Of a stretch of DNA of 52,982 nucleotides, positions 15,082 through 25,061 are shown piece after piece (the first letter of the stretch is position 1; each line of letters opens with the position of its first letter). A program made the position numbers and the translations under genes. This DNA is from Fructobacillus fructosus KCTC 3544 (GTDB lineage Bacteria; Bacillota; Bacilli; Lactobacillales; Lactobacillaceae), in NCBI RefSeq assembly GCF_001438695.1, contig NZ_JQBH01000008.1, forward strand, positions 34,354 to 87,335, read 5' to 3'. The notes beneath the pieces are model-generated. The model was not told where the DNA came from and searched no databases. It saw nothing but the letters and a program-made list of their open reading frames with translations.

Positions 15082-16932
15082 ATGTTTCGAAACCTTAAGC
15101 GTGTTGTCATCGGAAAACCTTTGAAAAGCTCAGAGGCAGCAGGACAGTCATTGACCAAGTCAAAAGCGCTGGCCCTACTTTCTTCCGATGCGCTATCATC
15201 CGTTGCCTATGGAACGGAATCAATCACATCTGTATTAATTACCGCGGGCGCTGTGGCCCTGTGGTTGCAGTTGCCAATTGCGATGATTATTTTAGTCTTG
15301 CTAGGGGCAATCGTCCTTTCTTATCGACAGATTATTAAAGCCTACCCAAATGGTGGCGGTGCCTACACCGTTGCCAGTCAGAATTGGGGGGCCAAGGCCG
15401 GCTTAGTTGCTGGTGGTTCTCTTTTGGTCGACTATATGCTAACGGTTGCCGTTTCAGCTTCGGCAGCGGCTGACGCTATTACGGCGGCGGTACCTGCTCT
15501 TTTAAATTTTGCGGTACCACTATCCATTGCAACAATTTTGATCTTAACGGCTTTGAATTTGCGTGGGTTACGTGAATCGGCTAACTTCTTAATGGTTCCC
15601 GTTTATTTCTTCATTGTTGTGATGACGATTACTGTCCTCTGGGGGCTCTTTCAGGCTGCTACCGGAGCAATTCCCGCTCATCAAGCCGCACGAATCGGCA
15701 CCGACTTTTCCGGTTTGACCTTGATTTTCTTTTTGCGTGCTCTGTCTTCTGGTTCTTCCTCTCTGACTGGTGTGGAAGCCATTTCCAACGCGGTACCAAA
15801 CTTTAAAGAACCGAAAGAAAAGCATGCGGCGACGACTTTGACCATGATGGCTGCTATTTTGGCCTTCTTCTTCCTTGGCATTACTTTCTTGTCTTACTGG
15901 TATGGCATTCAGCCAAACAGTCATTCGACTGTTCTTTCACAGATTGCTGCGCAAACTTTTGGCGGCCATAACCTGTTCTTCTACTTAGTTCAGTTGGCCA
16001 CTGCCCTTATTTTGGCAGTAGCGGCGAACACAGGTTTTTCTGCCTTTCCGGTTCTGGCCGTTAACTTGGCCAAAGACAAGTACTTGCCCCATCTTTACTT
16101 GGACAAGGGGGACCGTCTCGGCTACTCGAATGGGATTTTGTCACTTTCCATTGGGGCCATGATTTTGACGGTGATTTTCCATGGGAACACTGATAATTTG
16201 ATTCCGCTTTATGCTGTGGGTGTTTTTGTACCGTTTACCCTATCACAGTCAGGCATGATCATTCACTGGTATCGCAATCGTCAGGAAGAAGGTTTCTGGT
16301 GGTTTAAGTCCATTATTAACTTTATCGGGGCCGCCATGTCGGCGGGCTTGGTGATTGTCCTCTTCGTGACCCGTTTAAATCACGTTTGGCCCTATCTCTT
16401 CATCATGCCCCTCGTGATGTTCATGTTCTTCCGCATTCGTCGTCATTACGAAGCAATTGCTCGACAGTTGCGTTTGCAGTACGTTAATAACGTTGAATCG
16501 GTTCGCCATGAATACGATGGTTCAACGGCCATTGTCTTAGTCTCGAACTTGACCCGTGTCACTTCAGAAGCCGTTGATTATGCGCAGTCAATCGCTACCA
16601 AAGTCGTGGCGATGCACGTGTCCTTCGATGACAACCCTGGACGTGAGGAGAAGATTCAGGCGCAGTTCAAGGCAGACTTTGGGGATGTACGTTATGTTGA
16701 CGTTCACACGTCCTACCGCTCCATTGTTAAACCAGTCGTGAACTTTGTTTCCAAAGTGTCGAAACAGTCAGAAAAGGTCAACCATTCCGTAACCGTGATT
16801 ATTCCGCAATTTGTGCCAAAGAAGCCTTGGCAAAACATTTTGCATAACCAATCATCGTTGCGCCTGCGAGCGGCCCTGTCCACAATGGATAACATCTCCA
16901 TTTCAACTTATTATTACCATCTATCCGAATAA
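15082..16932 (+). CDS. kimA: KimA-type potassium importer (APC superfamily), 616 aa
   Basis: Closely follows Bacillus KimA (YdaO) in order and signature segments: IGKPLKSSEAAGQ at the start, LALLSSDALSSVAYGTE, SYRQIIKAYPNGGGAY, GGSLLVDYMLTVAVS, LTGVEAISNAVP, AANTGFSAFPVLAVNLAKD, LIPLYAVGVFVPFTLSQSG. About 12 membrane helices occupy residues 30-450. A cytosolic C-terminal domain of about 170 residues (HVSFDDNPGREEK, VHTSYRSIVKP, ILHNQSSLRLR) is the region that binds c-di-AMP in KimA. It takes up K+ with protons. No c-di-AMP riboswitch fits in the 87-bp upstream gap, so control, if any, may be at the protein. Confidence 0.85.
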   Translation: MFRNLKRVVIGKPLKSSEAAGQSLTKSKALALLSSDALSSVAYGTESITSVLITAGAVALWLQLPIAMIILVLLGAIVLSYRQIIKAYPNGGGAYTVASQNWGAKAGLVAGGSLLVDYMLTVAVSASAAADAITAAVPALLNFAVPLSIATILILTALNLRGLRESANFLMVPVYFFIVVMTITVLWGLFQAATGAIPAHQAARIGTDFSGLTLIFFLRALSSGSSSLTGVEAISNAVPNFKEPKEKHAATTLTMMAAILAFFFLGITFLSYWYGIQPNSHSTVLSQIAAQTFGGHNLFFYLVQLATALILAVAANTGFSAFPVLAVNLAKDKYLPHLYLDKGDRLGYSNGILSLSIGAMILTVIFHGNTDNLIPLYAVGVFVPFTLSQSGMIIHWYRNRQEEGFWWFKSIINFIGAAMSAGLVIVLFVTRLNHVWPYLFIMPLVMFMFFRIRRHYEAIARQLRLQYVNNVESVRHEYDGSTAIVLVSNLTRVTSEAVDYAQSIATKVVAMHVSFDDNPGREEKIQAQFKADFGDVRYVDVHTSYRSIVKPVVNFVSKVSKQSEKVNHSVTVIIPQFVPKKPWQNILHNQSSLRLRAALSTMDNISISTYYYHLSE

Positions 16933-16938
16933 GGAAAA

Positions 16939-16987
16939 TAAAAAAGTCGGTCAACCATGCTTCAATGTATGGCTGACCGATTTTTTG
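16939..16987. terminator. Bidirectional terminator between kimA and gatD
   Basis: AGTCGGTCA and TGACCGAT arms with inner pairs form a long hairpin flanked by A and T tracts; it ends kimA. Confidence 0.8.
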
Positions 16988-16998
16988 TTTATGTGCAC

Positions 16999-17030
16999 AA
17001 AAAAGAGCAGTGAAGACACTGCTCTTTTTT
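16999..17030 (-). terminator. Terminator of murT-gatD
   Basis: Perfect stem AAAAAAGAGCAGTG / CACTGCTCTTTTTT with an AAGA loop (+ strand), at the gatD stop codon. Confidence 0.85.
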
Positions 17031-17760
17031 AGAATGTTTCTGCTGGCACTTTTTCAAGCTTGGCCTGCCAGTCGACGTCTGGGTACTTGCGTTCCAGAGC
17101 CGTTGCCAAGACACGCTTAGCCAGGTTACCATTGCGGGTAAAGATGGGACCGTGGAAGTAAGAACCGTAGACGTTGTGGTAAATAACACCTTCCGACTGG
17201 TCCATACCATTGTTTCCGCGACCAGAAACAACGGTTCCAAGTGCTTTTTCACCCTTACCTAAGAAGGTGCGTCCTTGGTGATTTTCAAAGCCATGGTAGG
17301 TTTCACCAGTTTCGTTGTTCTTGATGACGATGTCACCGGTTAAGCGAGTACCCTTGGCGACTTTGACGGATGGGTCGGTCATGTTGGTTGTGTAGTGGTC
17401 CATCACACCGATACCATCGACTTTACTACCATCGGCCATTTCCATGTAGTGACCAAGTAGCTGAAAGCCACCACAGACGGCCAATAGGGGACCATCGTTT
17501 TCGATGTATTCCTTCAGGCCTTCTTTTTTGCCAGCCAAGTCGTTGGCGACAATGGTTTCTTCGTAATCCTGACCGCCACCAAAGAGGACAAAGTCGTAAG
17601 CCTTTGAATCAAAGTCATCGTTCAATGAAACCAGCTGATCATCGATTTCAACGCCGATTTGCTTGGCGTAGTAGCGTAAGGCAATAATGTTACCATAATC
17701 GCCATAAGTGTTCATTAAGTCACCATAGAGGTGGGCGAGTGTCAGTTTATAATCAGCCAT
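17029..17760 (-). CDS. gatD: Lipid II isoglutaminyl synthase, glutaminase subunit GatD, 243 aa
   Basis: CobB/CobQ-type class I glutamine amidotransferase fold. An oxyanion/Gly-rich FGGGQDYEE precedes the nucleophile C96 ([13 protein letters not shown]), with later NHQGRTFLG and a C-terminal region with [12 protein letters not shown]. It supplies ammonia to MurT for amidation of D-Glu of lipid II, which in this group is needed for cross-linking. It overlaps murT by one base, in the usual murT-gatD order. Confidence 0.93.
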   Translation of the reverse strand: MADYKLTLAHLYGDLMNTYGDYGNIIALRYYAKQIGVEIDDQLVSLNDDFDSKAYDFVLFGGGQDYEETIVANDLAGKKEGLKEYIENDGPLLAVCGGFQLLGHYMEMADGSKVDGIGVMDHYTTNMTDPSVKVAKGTRLTGDIVIKNNETGETYHGFENHQGRTFLGKGEKALGTVVSGRGNNGMDQSEGVIYHNVYGSYFHGPIFTRNGNLAKRVLATALERKYPDVDWQAKLEKVPAETF

Positions 17761-19118
17761 TAGTACTCCTCCTTGATGTAGCCCTTTTCGCGTAAGACGG
17801 CCCGAACCTGCAGCATGGCCGTGTAGGTGGCAGCCAAGTAAACCTTATCGGTTGGGGCTGCTTCAATTGCCTGGACAATTTCTTCTGTTTTTGGGAAAGT
17901 CTCTTGGATGGGGAAGCCGGCCATTTTGAGACGGACGGTGATATCCTTGTAACGTTCTCCCCCGGTCATGACGGCCTTCAGTTGGCTATCATGGAGCCGT
18001 TCAAATTCGGCATCCCAAATCCAGGAGGTGTCGATTCCGTCAGCGTAGTTGGCGTTTAACATGGCAATCAGGGTAAAGGGTGCTGGCTCGGTTTCCATCA
18101 TGTCAATCACGGTGTTGGTACCGACCGGATTTTTAATCAGCAGGATGGTGAGGTCTTTATTACCAATTTTGAGCGATTCTTGCCGACCGAAGACTTGCTT
18201 GTCTTCATCGAAGGCAGCAGCCATTTGGGCTGGCGTCACGTCGAATGCCTTTCCAACGCTGTAGGCGGCCAGTGCGTTGTAAATGTTGTATAAACCACCA
18301 ATTTCCATTTTGAGTGGTTGCCCATCAATGGCAAAGCGAGAAGACTTTGGGGTCAGCTCATCAATGGCTGTGACCGCCGTGTCGAGATGGGGGCGCTTAA
18401 AGTCGTCTGTGACGGAGAAGTAACGGCCAAGGTTGGCGTAGGTAATGAAATGATAGTGGAGGACGGAGTGATCAGTGGGGCTCAAGATACCATCTGTATT
18501 ATTAGGGGCTTTTAAGTCTTTGTAATCGCTTTCTTTAACGTTATCAAACCCGTAATAGAGGCGCTTATTTGGGTAATCACCACGAGCAAAAATTGGTGAA
18601 TCACCATTGGTGATGACTGTCGCATCGGGTGCCTGCAGAATGCCGTCAATGATTTTTTGATAAGTCGTGTAAATCTCACCGTAACGATCCATCTGATCAC
18701 GGAAAATATTGGTCAAGACAAAATACTTCGGCTGGATGGCCTTAGCGAGTGACAACACGTTGGCTTCATCTACTTCCAAAACTGCAATTGGCTTTTTACC
18801 ATTGGGCGAAGGAGTGATTTTAGTTGTTAATAATGTTCCAGCGATTCCCTGAACCATGTTGGATCCGGAGGGATTGGTAATAACGGAGTAACCCCCCGCT
18901 TTTAAGATGCGTGTGATTAGAGCGGTTGTTAGGGTTTTCCCGTTGGTTCCCGTGACCACGACGAGATCAAAGTCTGTGGCTATGGCTGACAACACGTCGG
19001 GATCAATCGAAACGGCTAGTTTCCCAGGTAATGATGTACCGCCTCGTTTCAAAACGTCGTGTAAAACAAAGTGCGCTGATTGGGCCGTGAACTTGGCCAA
19101 TTGGCTTTTCAAAGACAT
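17760..19118 (-). CDS. murT: Lipid II isoglutaminyl synthase, Mur-ligase-like subunit MurT, 452 aa
   Basis: Mur ligase P-loop [10 protein letters not shown] (G57-T62 core), then [34 protein letters not shown] and the C-terminal DUF1727 part ([24 protein letters not shown]). In Staphylococcus and Streptococcus MurT a four-Cys zinc ribbon sits around the segment that here reads [17 protein letters not shown] and DDFKRPH. This protein has no cysteine at all, so that zinc site is lost. It activates the D-Glu carboxyl with ATP and partners with GatD in the next gene. Confidence 0.9.
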   Translation of the reverse strand: MSLKSQLAKFTAQSAHFVLHDVLKRGGTSLPGKLAVSIDPDVLSAIATDFDLVVVTGTNGKTLTTALITRILKAGGYSVITNPSGSNMVQGIAGTLLTTKITPSPNGKKPIAVLEVDEANVLSLAKAIQPKYFVLTNIFRDQMDRYGEIYTTYQKIIDGILQAPDATVITNGDSPIFARGDYPNKRLYYGFDNVKESDYKDLKAPNNTDGILSPTDHSVLHYHFITYANLGRYFSVTDDFKRPHLDTAVTAIDELTPKSSRFAIDGQPLKMEIGGLYNIYNALAAYSVGKAFDVTPAQMAAAFDEDKQVFGRQESLKIGNKDLTILLIKNPVGTNTVIDMMETEPAPFTLIAMLNANYADGIDTSWIWDAEFERLHDSQLKAVMTGGERYKDITVRLKMAGFPIQETFPKTEEIVQAIEAAPTDKVYLAATYTAMLQVRAVLREKGYIKEEY

Positions 19119-19239
19119 GAAACGCCCTCCTTTTCTAAATCCTTATTTTACCACGGTTCGAAAGCTTTTGAGAAATTGGTCTGGCCCATCGTCAGATGGC
19201 CTAAAAATTGCTATACTAGATAGGATAGAAAAAAGAAAA

Positions 19240-19854
19240 ATGGTGAATCTTTTGGCCCAGTTATACTTTGAATATGGAGCAATGGGCTCCGGTAAATCAA
19301 TTGAAATTTTAAAAGTCGCACACAACTACGAATCGCAAGGAAAGCACGTTCTTTTGTTGACGCCCTTGATTAACGATCGAGATGGCGTGGGGATGATTGC
19401 TTCGCGAATTGGCTTGAAACGCCCCGCCAGGGTTATTGAGCCACAGGCCAATCTTTACGACATGATTCAAGAAGAGTTAACCGAACGGGAACTCACGGCT
19501 GTTTTAGTGGATGAAGCGCAGTTCTTAAAAAAGGAACAAGTGGATCAGTTAACTTTGGTAGTGGATCGCTTGGATTTGCCGGTCATGACTTTCGGTTTGA
19601 AACAAGACGCCTTTAACGAACTCTTTGAAGGGGCGAAGCGGCTGATTGAGATGGCCGACAAGTTAGTTGAGATGAAAACCATTTGTTCTTTTTGTGGTCG
19701 CAAGGCAACGACGCAACTACGTTTTGCCAATGGGCAACCTCAGTATGAGGGAGAACAGATCCAAATTGGTGGCGATGACACCTACAAGCCGGTCTGCCGT
19801 TACCATTGGTACCATCCAGATTTGACGATGTTAGAGAAACAGGGGGATGCGTAA
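19240..19854 (+). CDS. tdk: Thymidine kinase, 204 aa
   Basis: P-loop GAMGSGKS near residue 13, catalytic DEAQF(L), the lasso-type region and a zinc site from CSFCGRK and CRYHWYH. It phosphorylates thymidine in salvage. The ATG at 19240 gives the normal length; a candidate -10 TATACT is at about 19212. Its TAATG junction overlaps prfA by one base, starting the tdk-prfA-prmC-sua5 unit. It is divergent from murT. Confidence 0.93.
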   Translation: MVNLLAQLYFEYGAMGSGKSIEILKVAHNYESQGKHVLLLTPLINDRDGVGMIASRIGLKRPARVIEPQANLYDMIQEELTERELTAVLVDEAQFLKKEQVDQLTLVVDRLDLPVMTFGLKQDAFNELFEGAKRLIEMADKLVEMKTICSFCGRKATTQLRFANGQPQYEGEQIQIGGDDTYKPVCRYHWYHPDLTMLEKQGDA

Positions 19855-20933
19855 TGGATCCGATTTTTGCTCAAATTCAAACGGTGGTTGACCGTTATGA
19901 TGAATTAAACCAAATGTTGGCCGATCCCGACGTGATGGCTGACTCACAAAACTACATGAAGTTATCCAAGGAAGCTGGTCAAATTCGCGAAACGGTTGAA
20001 ACCTACCAGCGTTATCAAAGCGTGGTTTCCGGCATCGAAGAAGCCGAGTCGATGTTGGGTGATCCTGAAATGGATGATTTGGCCAAGGAAGACTTGGCGA
20101 CTTTGAAACCTGAAAAGGAAGAGTTGGAAGAACAACTCAAAATTTTGATGCTGCCAAAGGATGATAATGATGATAAGAACATCATCATGGAAATCCGTGG
20201 CGCAGCCGGTGGGGACGAATCTTCGCTTTTCGCAGCCGATTTATTAGGCATGTACCGGCGTTATGCTGAATCGCAGGGTTGGCAGTTGCAAATCATTGAT
20301 GAAACAACTACCGAAGTTGGCGGTTACAAAGAAGTAGCGGCCATGATCACCGGTGATAAAGTCTTTTCGAAGTTGAAGTTTGAATCTGGCGCTCACCGTG
20401 TACAACGGGTACCAAAGACTGAAACACAAGGTCGTGTGCATACGTCAACGGCCACGGTTGGTATTATGCCCGAGTTCGAAGAAGTTGATGCGGAGGGGTT
20501 AATTGATCCAAAGGATGTTCGCGAGGACGTCTACCGTGCCTCTGGTGCCGGTGGTCAGCACGTCAACAAGACCTCTTCGGCAATCCGGTTGACCCATGAA
20601 CCGACCGGTATTACGGTGGCGATGCAGGATGAGCGTTCTCAGCAGCAAAACCGTGCCAAGGCCTGGAAAGTCTTGAATGCCCGTGTTTACGATCATTTTG
20701 CACAAGAAAACCAGGCCGAGTATGCTGAACAGCGGAAGACGGCCGTTGGTTCTGGTGACCGGTCAGAACGAATCAGGACCTATAACTACCCACAAAACCG
20801 GGTAACTGATCACCGAATTGGCTTGACTTTGAACAAATTAGACCGCATCATTGCCGGTGACTTAGGTGAGATTATCGATGCCCTCGTGTTGGCCGAACAG
20901 ACAGCTAAGTTGGCTGCCTTAAATGAACAATAA
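19854..20933 (+). CDS. prfA: Peptide chain release factor 1, 359 aa
   Basis: Full-length RF1 with GGQ in [12 protein letters not shown] and the [19 protein letters not shown] segment. Recognises UAA/UAG; the GGQ Gln is methylated by PrmC encoded next. Overlaps tdk and prmC by one base each. Confidence 0.96.
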   Translation: MDPIFAQIQTVVDRYDELNQMLADPDVMADSQNYMKLSKEAGQIRETVETYQRYQSVVSGIEEAESMLGDPEMDDLAKEDLATLKPEKEELEEQLKILMLPKDDNDDKNIIMEIRGAAGGDESSLFAADLLGMYRRYAESQGWQLQIIDETTTEVGGYKEVAAMITGDKVFSKLKFESGAHRVQRVPKTETQGRVHTSTATVGIMPEFEEVDAEGLIDPKDVREDVYRASGAGGQHVNKTSSAIRLTHEPTGITVAMQDERSQQQNRAKAWKVLNARVYDHFAQENQAEYAEQRKTAVGSGDRSERIRTYNYPQNRVTDHRIGLTLNKLDRIIAGDLGEIIDALVLAEQTAKLAALNEQ

Positions 20934-21928
20934 TGGCTGAAGAAGACAAGCGAACGCTTGGTGAATTGAATAACGTTGGCATGGGACGCTTTGATCGACA
21001 GGTTGGTCGGTCCTCAAAGTATGGGGGCACGAACCAACCGAAAATTGCCCTTCTAGAAGCCAGAAAGTGGGCACTGGCTGAACTTTTGGCTGCTGGTTTT
21101 GATGAAGCAGAGTCGCTTGATAACATCGACTTTCTGTTGACGGGTGCTTTAAAAGTCAATTACGGCATGTTACGAGCAAACCTGACCCGGATGATGCCAA
21201 ATTGGTTGGCCGAACGTTGGCCGAGCTGGATTGCGGGACTAGTTCAAGGAAAGCCAGCCCAGTATGTTATTGGTGAAGCACCGTTTTACGGTCGCGACTT
21301 TTTGGTTGACGAACGGGTACTAATACCAAGGCCAGAAACGGAATTGCTGGTCGATTGGATTTTGAACGATTTAAAGCGTTCACCAATTCAATCTGAACGT
21401 CCCACCGTCCTTGATGTTGGAACTGGTTCTGGTGCCATTGCTTTGACTTTAGCAGCGGAGCAGGCATCGTTGACCCTCACTGCAGCGGATATTTCAAGGG
21501 ATGCTCTGGCGGTTGCCTGGGAAAATCGTAAACGATTCCAAGTGGAAAATCGCGTGAAATTAGTTGAATCCGACCTCTTCGAAGCGCTCGGCGATAAACG
21601 ATACGACATCATTGTGTCTAATCCGCCTTATATTAGAAAAAATGGGCAAGATGAAATGGATGAGTCCGTGGTGGCCTATGAACCGGACTTGGCACTGTAT
21701 GCCGATCATCAGGGGCTGGCCTTGTACGAGGCCATGGCAAAGCAACTGGCTGATTATTTGCAGCCCGGTGGTCGGGCCTATTTTGAGATTGGTTATGACC
21801 AGGGAACGGTTTTAAAAAAGATTTTTCAAGATGAACTGCCACAAGCCCAGGTCGATTTAAAACAAGACCTGGCAGGCTTAGACAGAATGATTCGAGTGAA
21901 ACTTGATGGAAACAAAAACATTAAATAA
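20933..21928 (+). CDS. prmC: Release factor glutamine N5-methyltransferase PrmC, 331 aa
   Basis: SAM-binding DVGTGSGAIALTLA and the catalytic NPPYI motif are intact, after the family's IGEAPFYGRDFLVDERVLIPRPETE. It methylates the GGQ glutamine of RF1/RF2. The protein is about 40-50 residues longer than usual because of a charged N-terminal extension ([19 protein letters not shown]...) before the family start near residue 37. The ATG overlapping the prfA stop has no ribosome site of its own, so translation is coupled. Confidence 0.93.
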   Translation: MAEEDKRTLGELNNVGMGRFDRQVGRSSKYGGTNQPKIALLEARKWALAELLAAGFDEAESLDNIDFLLTGALKVNYGMLRANLTRMMPNWLAERWPSWIAGLVQGKPAQYVIGEAPFYGRDFLVDERVLIPRPETELLVDWILNDLKRSPIQSERPTVLDVGTGSGAIALTLAAEQASLTLTAADISRDALAVAWENRKRFQVENRVKLVESDLFEALGDKRYDIIVSNPPYIRKNGQDEMDESVVAYEPDLALYADHQGLALYEAMAKQLADYLQPGGRAYFEIGYDQGTVLKKIFQDELPQAQVDLKQDLAGLDRMIRVKLDGNKNIK

Positions 21929-22931
21929 TTCAACAAAAGCGATTGAAGTAGCAGCCAAACTCTTGCAATCAGGGGAAGTCGTGGCCTTTCCAACGGAAAC
22001 TGTCTATGGATTGGGAGCTGATGCCACGAATGACGAAGCAGTCAAAAAGGTCTTCGTGGCAAAGGGACGCCCGTCCGACAATCCTTTGATTATGACCGTC
22101 GGGGCCATTGAACAACTGCAACCTTACGTTGAGTTGACGGCACAGGCAAAGGAATTAATGACGGTTTTCTGGCCGGGTTCTTTGACCATTATTTTACCGA
22201 TTAAAACGGGAATGGTGTCGATGCTGGTGACAGGGGGACTCGAAACGGCTGCCGTACGAATGCCGGCCAACCAGGTGACACGCCAAATGATTCGACTGGC
22301 CGGTGTGCCAATCGTTGGGCCCTCAGCGAACACTTCTGGTAAGCCATCGCCAACCACGGCTGCTCATGTTAAACACGATATGGCTGGTAAAATTGCGGCC
22401 ATTGTTGATGATGGGCCAACTCAGGTAGGGGTTGAATCGACGGTGGTTGATTTAACGGCTAAGCGACCAACAATCTTACGAACCGGAGCTGTGAGCCAAG
22501 GTGATTTGGAACAGGTGTTGAAGACTGAAGTGATCGATGCAACTAGCCAAAAGGCATTGGCAGCAGACCAGGTACCGAAGGCACCGGGGATGAAGTACCG
22601 GCATTACGCACCAGATAAAGAGGTGGTGATGTTCGACCCACTCGATTGGCAGGACTTGCAACGGGTACTCACTACTAGTGATGCGGTTATGGCAGAAGAT
22701 GCCTTGTTGATGGACATTGATGCGAGAAAGCAAGCATCCTGGTCTTTGGGAACTGGCCTGGAGCAAGCGAGTGAGAACCTTTTCGCTGGATTGCGTTACT
22801 TTGATGACCAATCGGTAATCAAACGAATTTACGTCGAGTCCATGCCGGATATGGGAATTGGAAAGGCTTATAATAATCGCTTGGGGAAAGCCTCGGGCGG
22901 ACGGCTTTTCCAAGGGCTTGACAGTGAATAA
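21906..22931 (+). CDS. Threonylcarbamoyl-AMP synthase Sua5/TsaC, 341 aa
   Basis: YrdC/Sua5 domain (VVAFPTETVYGLGADA, then KGRPSDNPLIMTV and GPSANTSGKPSPT) with a C-terminal Sua5 extension (PGMKYRHYAPDKEVVMF). Makes threonylcarbamoyl-AMP, the first step of t6A37 of tRNAs; TsaB and TsaD lie just downstream. It overlaps prmC by 23 nt and I use the ATG at 21906. ptsH with its own promoter follows. Confidence 0.93.
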   Translation: METKTLNNSTKAIEVAAKLLQSGEVVAFPTETVYGLGADATNDEAVKKVFVAKGRPSDNPLIMTVGAIEQLQPYVELTAQAKELMTVFWPGSLTIILPIKTGMVSMLVTGGLETAAVRMPANQVTRQMIRLAGVPIVGPSANTSGKPSPTTAAHVKHDMAGKIAAIVDDGPTQVGVESTVVDLTAKRPTILRTGAVSQGDLEQVLKTEVIDATSQKALAADQVPKAPGMKYRHYAPDKEVVMFDPLDWQDLQRVLTTSDAVMAEDALLMDIDARKQASWSLGTGLEQASENLFAGLRYFDDQSVIKRIYVESMPDMGIGKAYNNRLGKASGGRLFQGLDSE

Positions 22932-22934
22932 TCC

Positions 22935-22963
22935 TTGCTATTTTGTAAGCGCTTTGATAAACT
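22935..22963 (+). promoter_or_regulatory. ptsH promoter overlapped by a catabolite-response element
   Basis: TTGCTA (22935-22940), 17 nt, TAAACT (22958-22963). The spacer contains TGTAAGCGCTTTGA (22944-22957), which fits the cre consensus TGWNANCGNTNWCA at all fixed positions except one. CcpA binding there would repress or adjust HPr synthesis. Confidence 0.6.
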
Positions 22964-23002
22964 TAAATCGTGAATAAGACTTTTCCAAAAGGAGAAAGAA
23001 AC

Positions 23003-23272
23003 ATGGCAGAAACAAAAGAATTTAACATCATTTCCGAAACAGGTATCCACGCTCGTCCAGCAACTTTGTTGGTACAGGCTGCTTCAAAGTTTTCATCTGA
23101 GGTAACCTTGTCATATCAGGGTAAGGAAGTTAACTTGAAGTCCATCATGGGTGTGATGTCACTTGGTGTTGGCCATGGCGCAGATGTGACCATTAAAGCT
23201 GACGGTGACGATGCTAAGGATGCCATTCAGGCCGTTTCAACCGTTATGCGTAACGAAGGCTTGGCAAAGTAA
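23003..23272 (+). CDS. ptsH: Phosphocarrier protein HPr, 89 aa
   Basis: Active-site [13 protein letters not shown] (His near residue 16) and regulatory Ser in [11 protein letters not shown] (the Ser46 site for HPr kinase) are present; length is normal. In this organism it is alone: a terminator follows at once and no ptsI (Enzyme I) is found beside it, unlike the common ptsHI operon. RBS AAAGGAG is 9-10 nt upstream. Confidence 0.96.
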   Translation: MAETKEFNIISETGIHARPATLLVQAASKFSSEVTLSYQGKEVNLKSIMGVMSLGVGHGADVTIKADGDDAKDAIQAVSTVMRNEGLAK

Positions 23273-23296
23273 AGCAGTCGTTGACTGATTTTCTTT

Positions 23297-23321
23297 TAAA
23301 ACCGCTTTAGGCGGTTTTTTT
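23297..23321 (+). terminator. Terminator of ptsH
   Basis: AAAACCGC and GCGGTTTT arms around TTTAG followed by a T tract. Confidence 0.85.
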
Positions 23322-23385
23322 ATTTGAAATGAAGCCGTTCTCTAGTAAAATGAATAGGTAGAACAGGCATCATAAGGGGGCTGTA

Positions 23386-24111
23386 ATGAAAGTTTTGGCA
23401 ATTGATACAAGTAATCAACCACTACTGGTGGCGCTTTCTGAAGATGGTCAATTGGTTAATTCCTTTTCGACCAACAAACCTAAGAATCATTCGGTCGATT
23501 TGCTGCCAGCAATCCAAAACTTGCTAAAAGAGGCGGCCTGGTCACTGCAGGATGTGAATCAAATTGTGGTGGCGAAGGGACCGGGTTCCTTTACAGGCCT
23601 AAGAATTGGCCTAACAGTAGGAAAGGTGCTTGCTGATACGTTGGATAAGCCACTGCTGGCTGTTTCGTCTTTGAAAGCCCTTGCTCGTCAAGTCCAATTA
23701 CAGGCTGGTCCTAAGACCGTTGTATTGGCGCTTTTTGATGCCCGTAACGATAATGTTTTTGCAGGTGCTTACCTCGGAAATCAGGTAGTGTTAGAAGATG
23801 GTCACTACCCAATTGATGAGGTGTTGCCGTTGATTGCCCAGGTAAACGAGCCGGTGATCGTGATTGGGGATGGCCAGCACTTTGAGGATGTACTTAATGA
23901 GGAGCTGGGCCGTATGCCACTCACCATTCTCTCTGAGGAGGAATCATTGCCAAACGGGACGGGACTGATTAGTCTTGCTCCTGAAACCAAAGCCGTTTCA
24001 GATGTTGCGAATTTAACGCCTGCTTACTTGCGTAAGACACAGGCTGAGTTGAATTGGGAAAAGGCCCACCAGGGTCAACCATTGGATAAGCCTTATGTTT
24101 TTGAAGTTTAG
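23386..24111 (+). CDS. tsaB: tRNA t6A synthesis protein TsaB, 241 aa
   Basis: ASKHA-fold protein: LAIDTSNQPLLVALS, LLPAIQNLLKEA, VAKGPGSFTGLRIG. It is the partner that activates TsaD; it lacks the metal-binding histidines of TsaD. It begins with AAGGGGG upstream and heads an operon tsaB-rimI-GNAT-tsaD in which starts overlap stops. tsaE is not in the window. Confidence 0.95.
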   Translation: MKVLAIDTSNQPLLVALSEDGQLVNSFSTNKPKNHSVDLLPAIQNLLKEAAWSLQDVNQIVVAKGPGSFTGLRIGLTVGKVLADTLDKPLLAVSSLKALARQVQLQAGPKTVVLALFDARNDNVFAGAYLGNQVVLEDGHYPIDEVLPLIAQVNEPVIVIGDGQHFEDVLNEELGRMPLTILSEEESLPNGTGLISLAPETKAVSDVANLTPAYLRKTQAELNWEKAHQGQPLDKPYVFEV

Positions 24112-24652
24112 GAAGAAAAAGAAAAAGAAAGAAAAGCCCGTCGCCCAGACACTCATTGACTTTCCAACCGAACGACTTGAAATCAATGGGGATGTGCTAA
24201 CCCTTCGGTTGGCGACGGTATCTGATATTCCGGGCCTAGTTGCCATCCAAGAGGCAGTTTACAACGGGTATGCTCCTTGGGTTTCTCGTGATTTTTATCA
24301 TGAACTGACAACTGAAAAAGATCGCCTTTACCTTGCGGTCTCCAAAAGGGATCAAGTGGTTGCCTTTATCGCACTTGTTCGACGCGAACAGGTTCCGGAC
24401 TTGCATATTGCTAACTTGGCTGTCTTGCCCGTCTGGCAAGGACAAAAGGTGGGTTCCTACCTCATTAATACGGCTAAAGCCGTTGCCTGGGAAATTGGAT
24501 TACCGAAACTTTCCTTAGAAGCCAGACGCTCAAATACGGGGGCGTTAGCGCTATACGACCGTCTGGGCTTTCATGTCGAAGATGTGATTGAAAATTACTA
24601 TGTCGATAACAAGGAAGATGCCATTTCCATGGTGGAAAACCTTGAGGGCTAG
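24095..24652 (+). CDS. rimI: Ribosomal-protein-alanine N-acetyltransferase-like RimI, 185 aa
   Basis: GNAT domain from about residue 30 with the AcCoA motif PVWQGQKVGSYL and the terminal NTGALALYDRLGF. RimI between TsaB and TsaD is the standard arrangement. It has an unusual N-terminus with a run of six Lys (RKKKKKKEK), encoded by a repetitive AAG/AAA stretch that overlaps the tsaB 3' end by 17 nt. Substrate in this organism is not known. Confidence 0.85.
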   Translation: MFLKFRKKKKKKEKPVAQTLIDFPTERLEINGDVLTLRLATVSDIPGLVAIQEAVYNGYAPWVSRDFYHELTTEKDRLYLAVSKRDQVVAFIALVRREQVPDLHIANLAVLPVWQGQKVGSYLINTAKAVAWEIGLPKLSLEARRSNTGALALYDRLGFHVEDVIENYYVDNKEDAISMVENLEG

Positions 24653-25061
24653 GCTGGCAACGGTATTGGATGCACCCATGATTGCGACTTTGTTTCACAA
24701 CGCCTTTGGTGGGCATAGCCCTATACCCGAAGCAGTGATTGTGCAGCAGCTACAAAGTCATCGGGTTCACTATTTGATGGAGGAACGCGGCCGTGCTGTT
24801 CTTTCCTTTACCGTTGTTTTGGACGAGGTTGAGATTGACTACTTGGCCGTGCTGCCGGATAATCAGCGTCAGGGACTTGGGCAAGCGCTATTGGGTCACT
24901 TATTAGAGCAACAGGCCGGAAACCGCATTTTGCTTGAAGTGGCGGCCAATAATCAGCCTGCACAAAAACTTTATGCTAAGATGGGCTTTCAAACCTATAA
25001 CGAACGGAAAAACTATTACCAAGACGGTCAAACCGCCATACTAATGGAGAAAAGATCATGA
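24642..25061 (+). CDS. GNAT N-acetyltransferase, 139 aa
   Basis: A second GNAT directly after rim[22 protein letters not shown], AcCoA motif [13 protein letters not shown] and [21 protein letters not shown] start at TTG 24642, which overlaps the rimI stop by 11 nt, because the GNAT fold begins at that point. It is close to RimI in type and shares its operon, so it may also act on ribosomal or translation proteins (inference). The tsaD start overlaps its end by 4 nt. Confidence 0.8.
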   Translation: MRARLATVLDAPMIATLFHNAFGGHSPIPEAVIVQQLQSHRVHYLMEERGRAVLSFTVVLDEVEIDYLAVLPDNQRQGLGQALLGHLLEQQAGNRILLEVAANNQPAQKLYAKMGFQTYNERKNYYQDGQTAILMEKRS

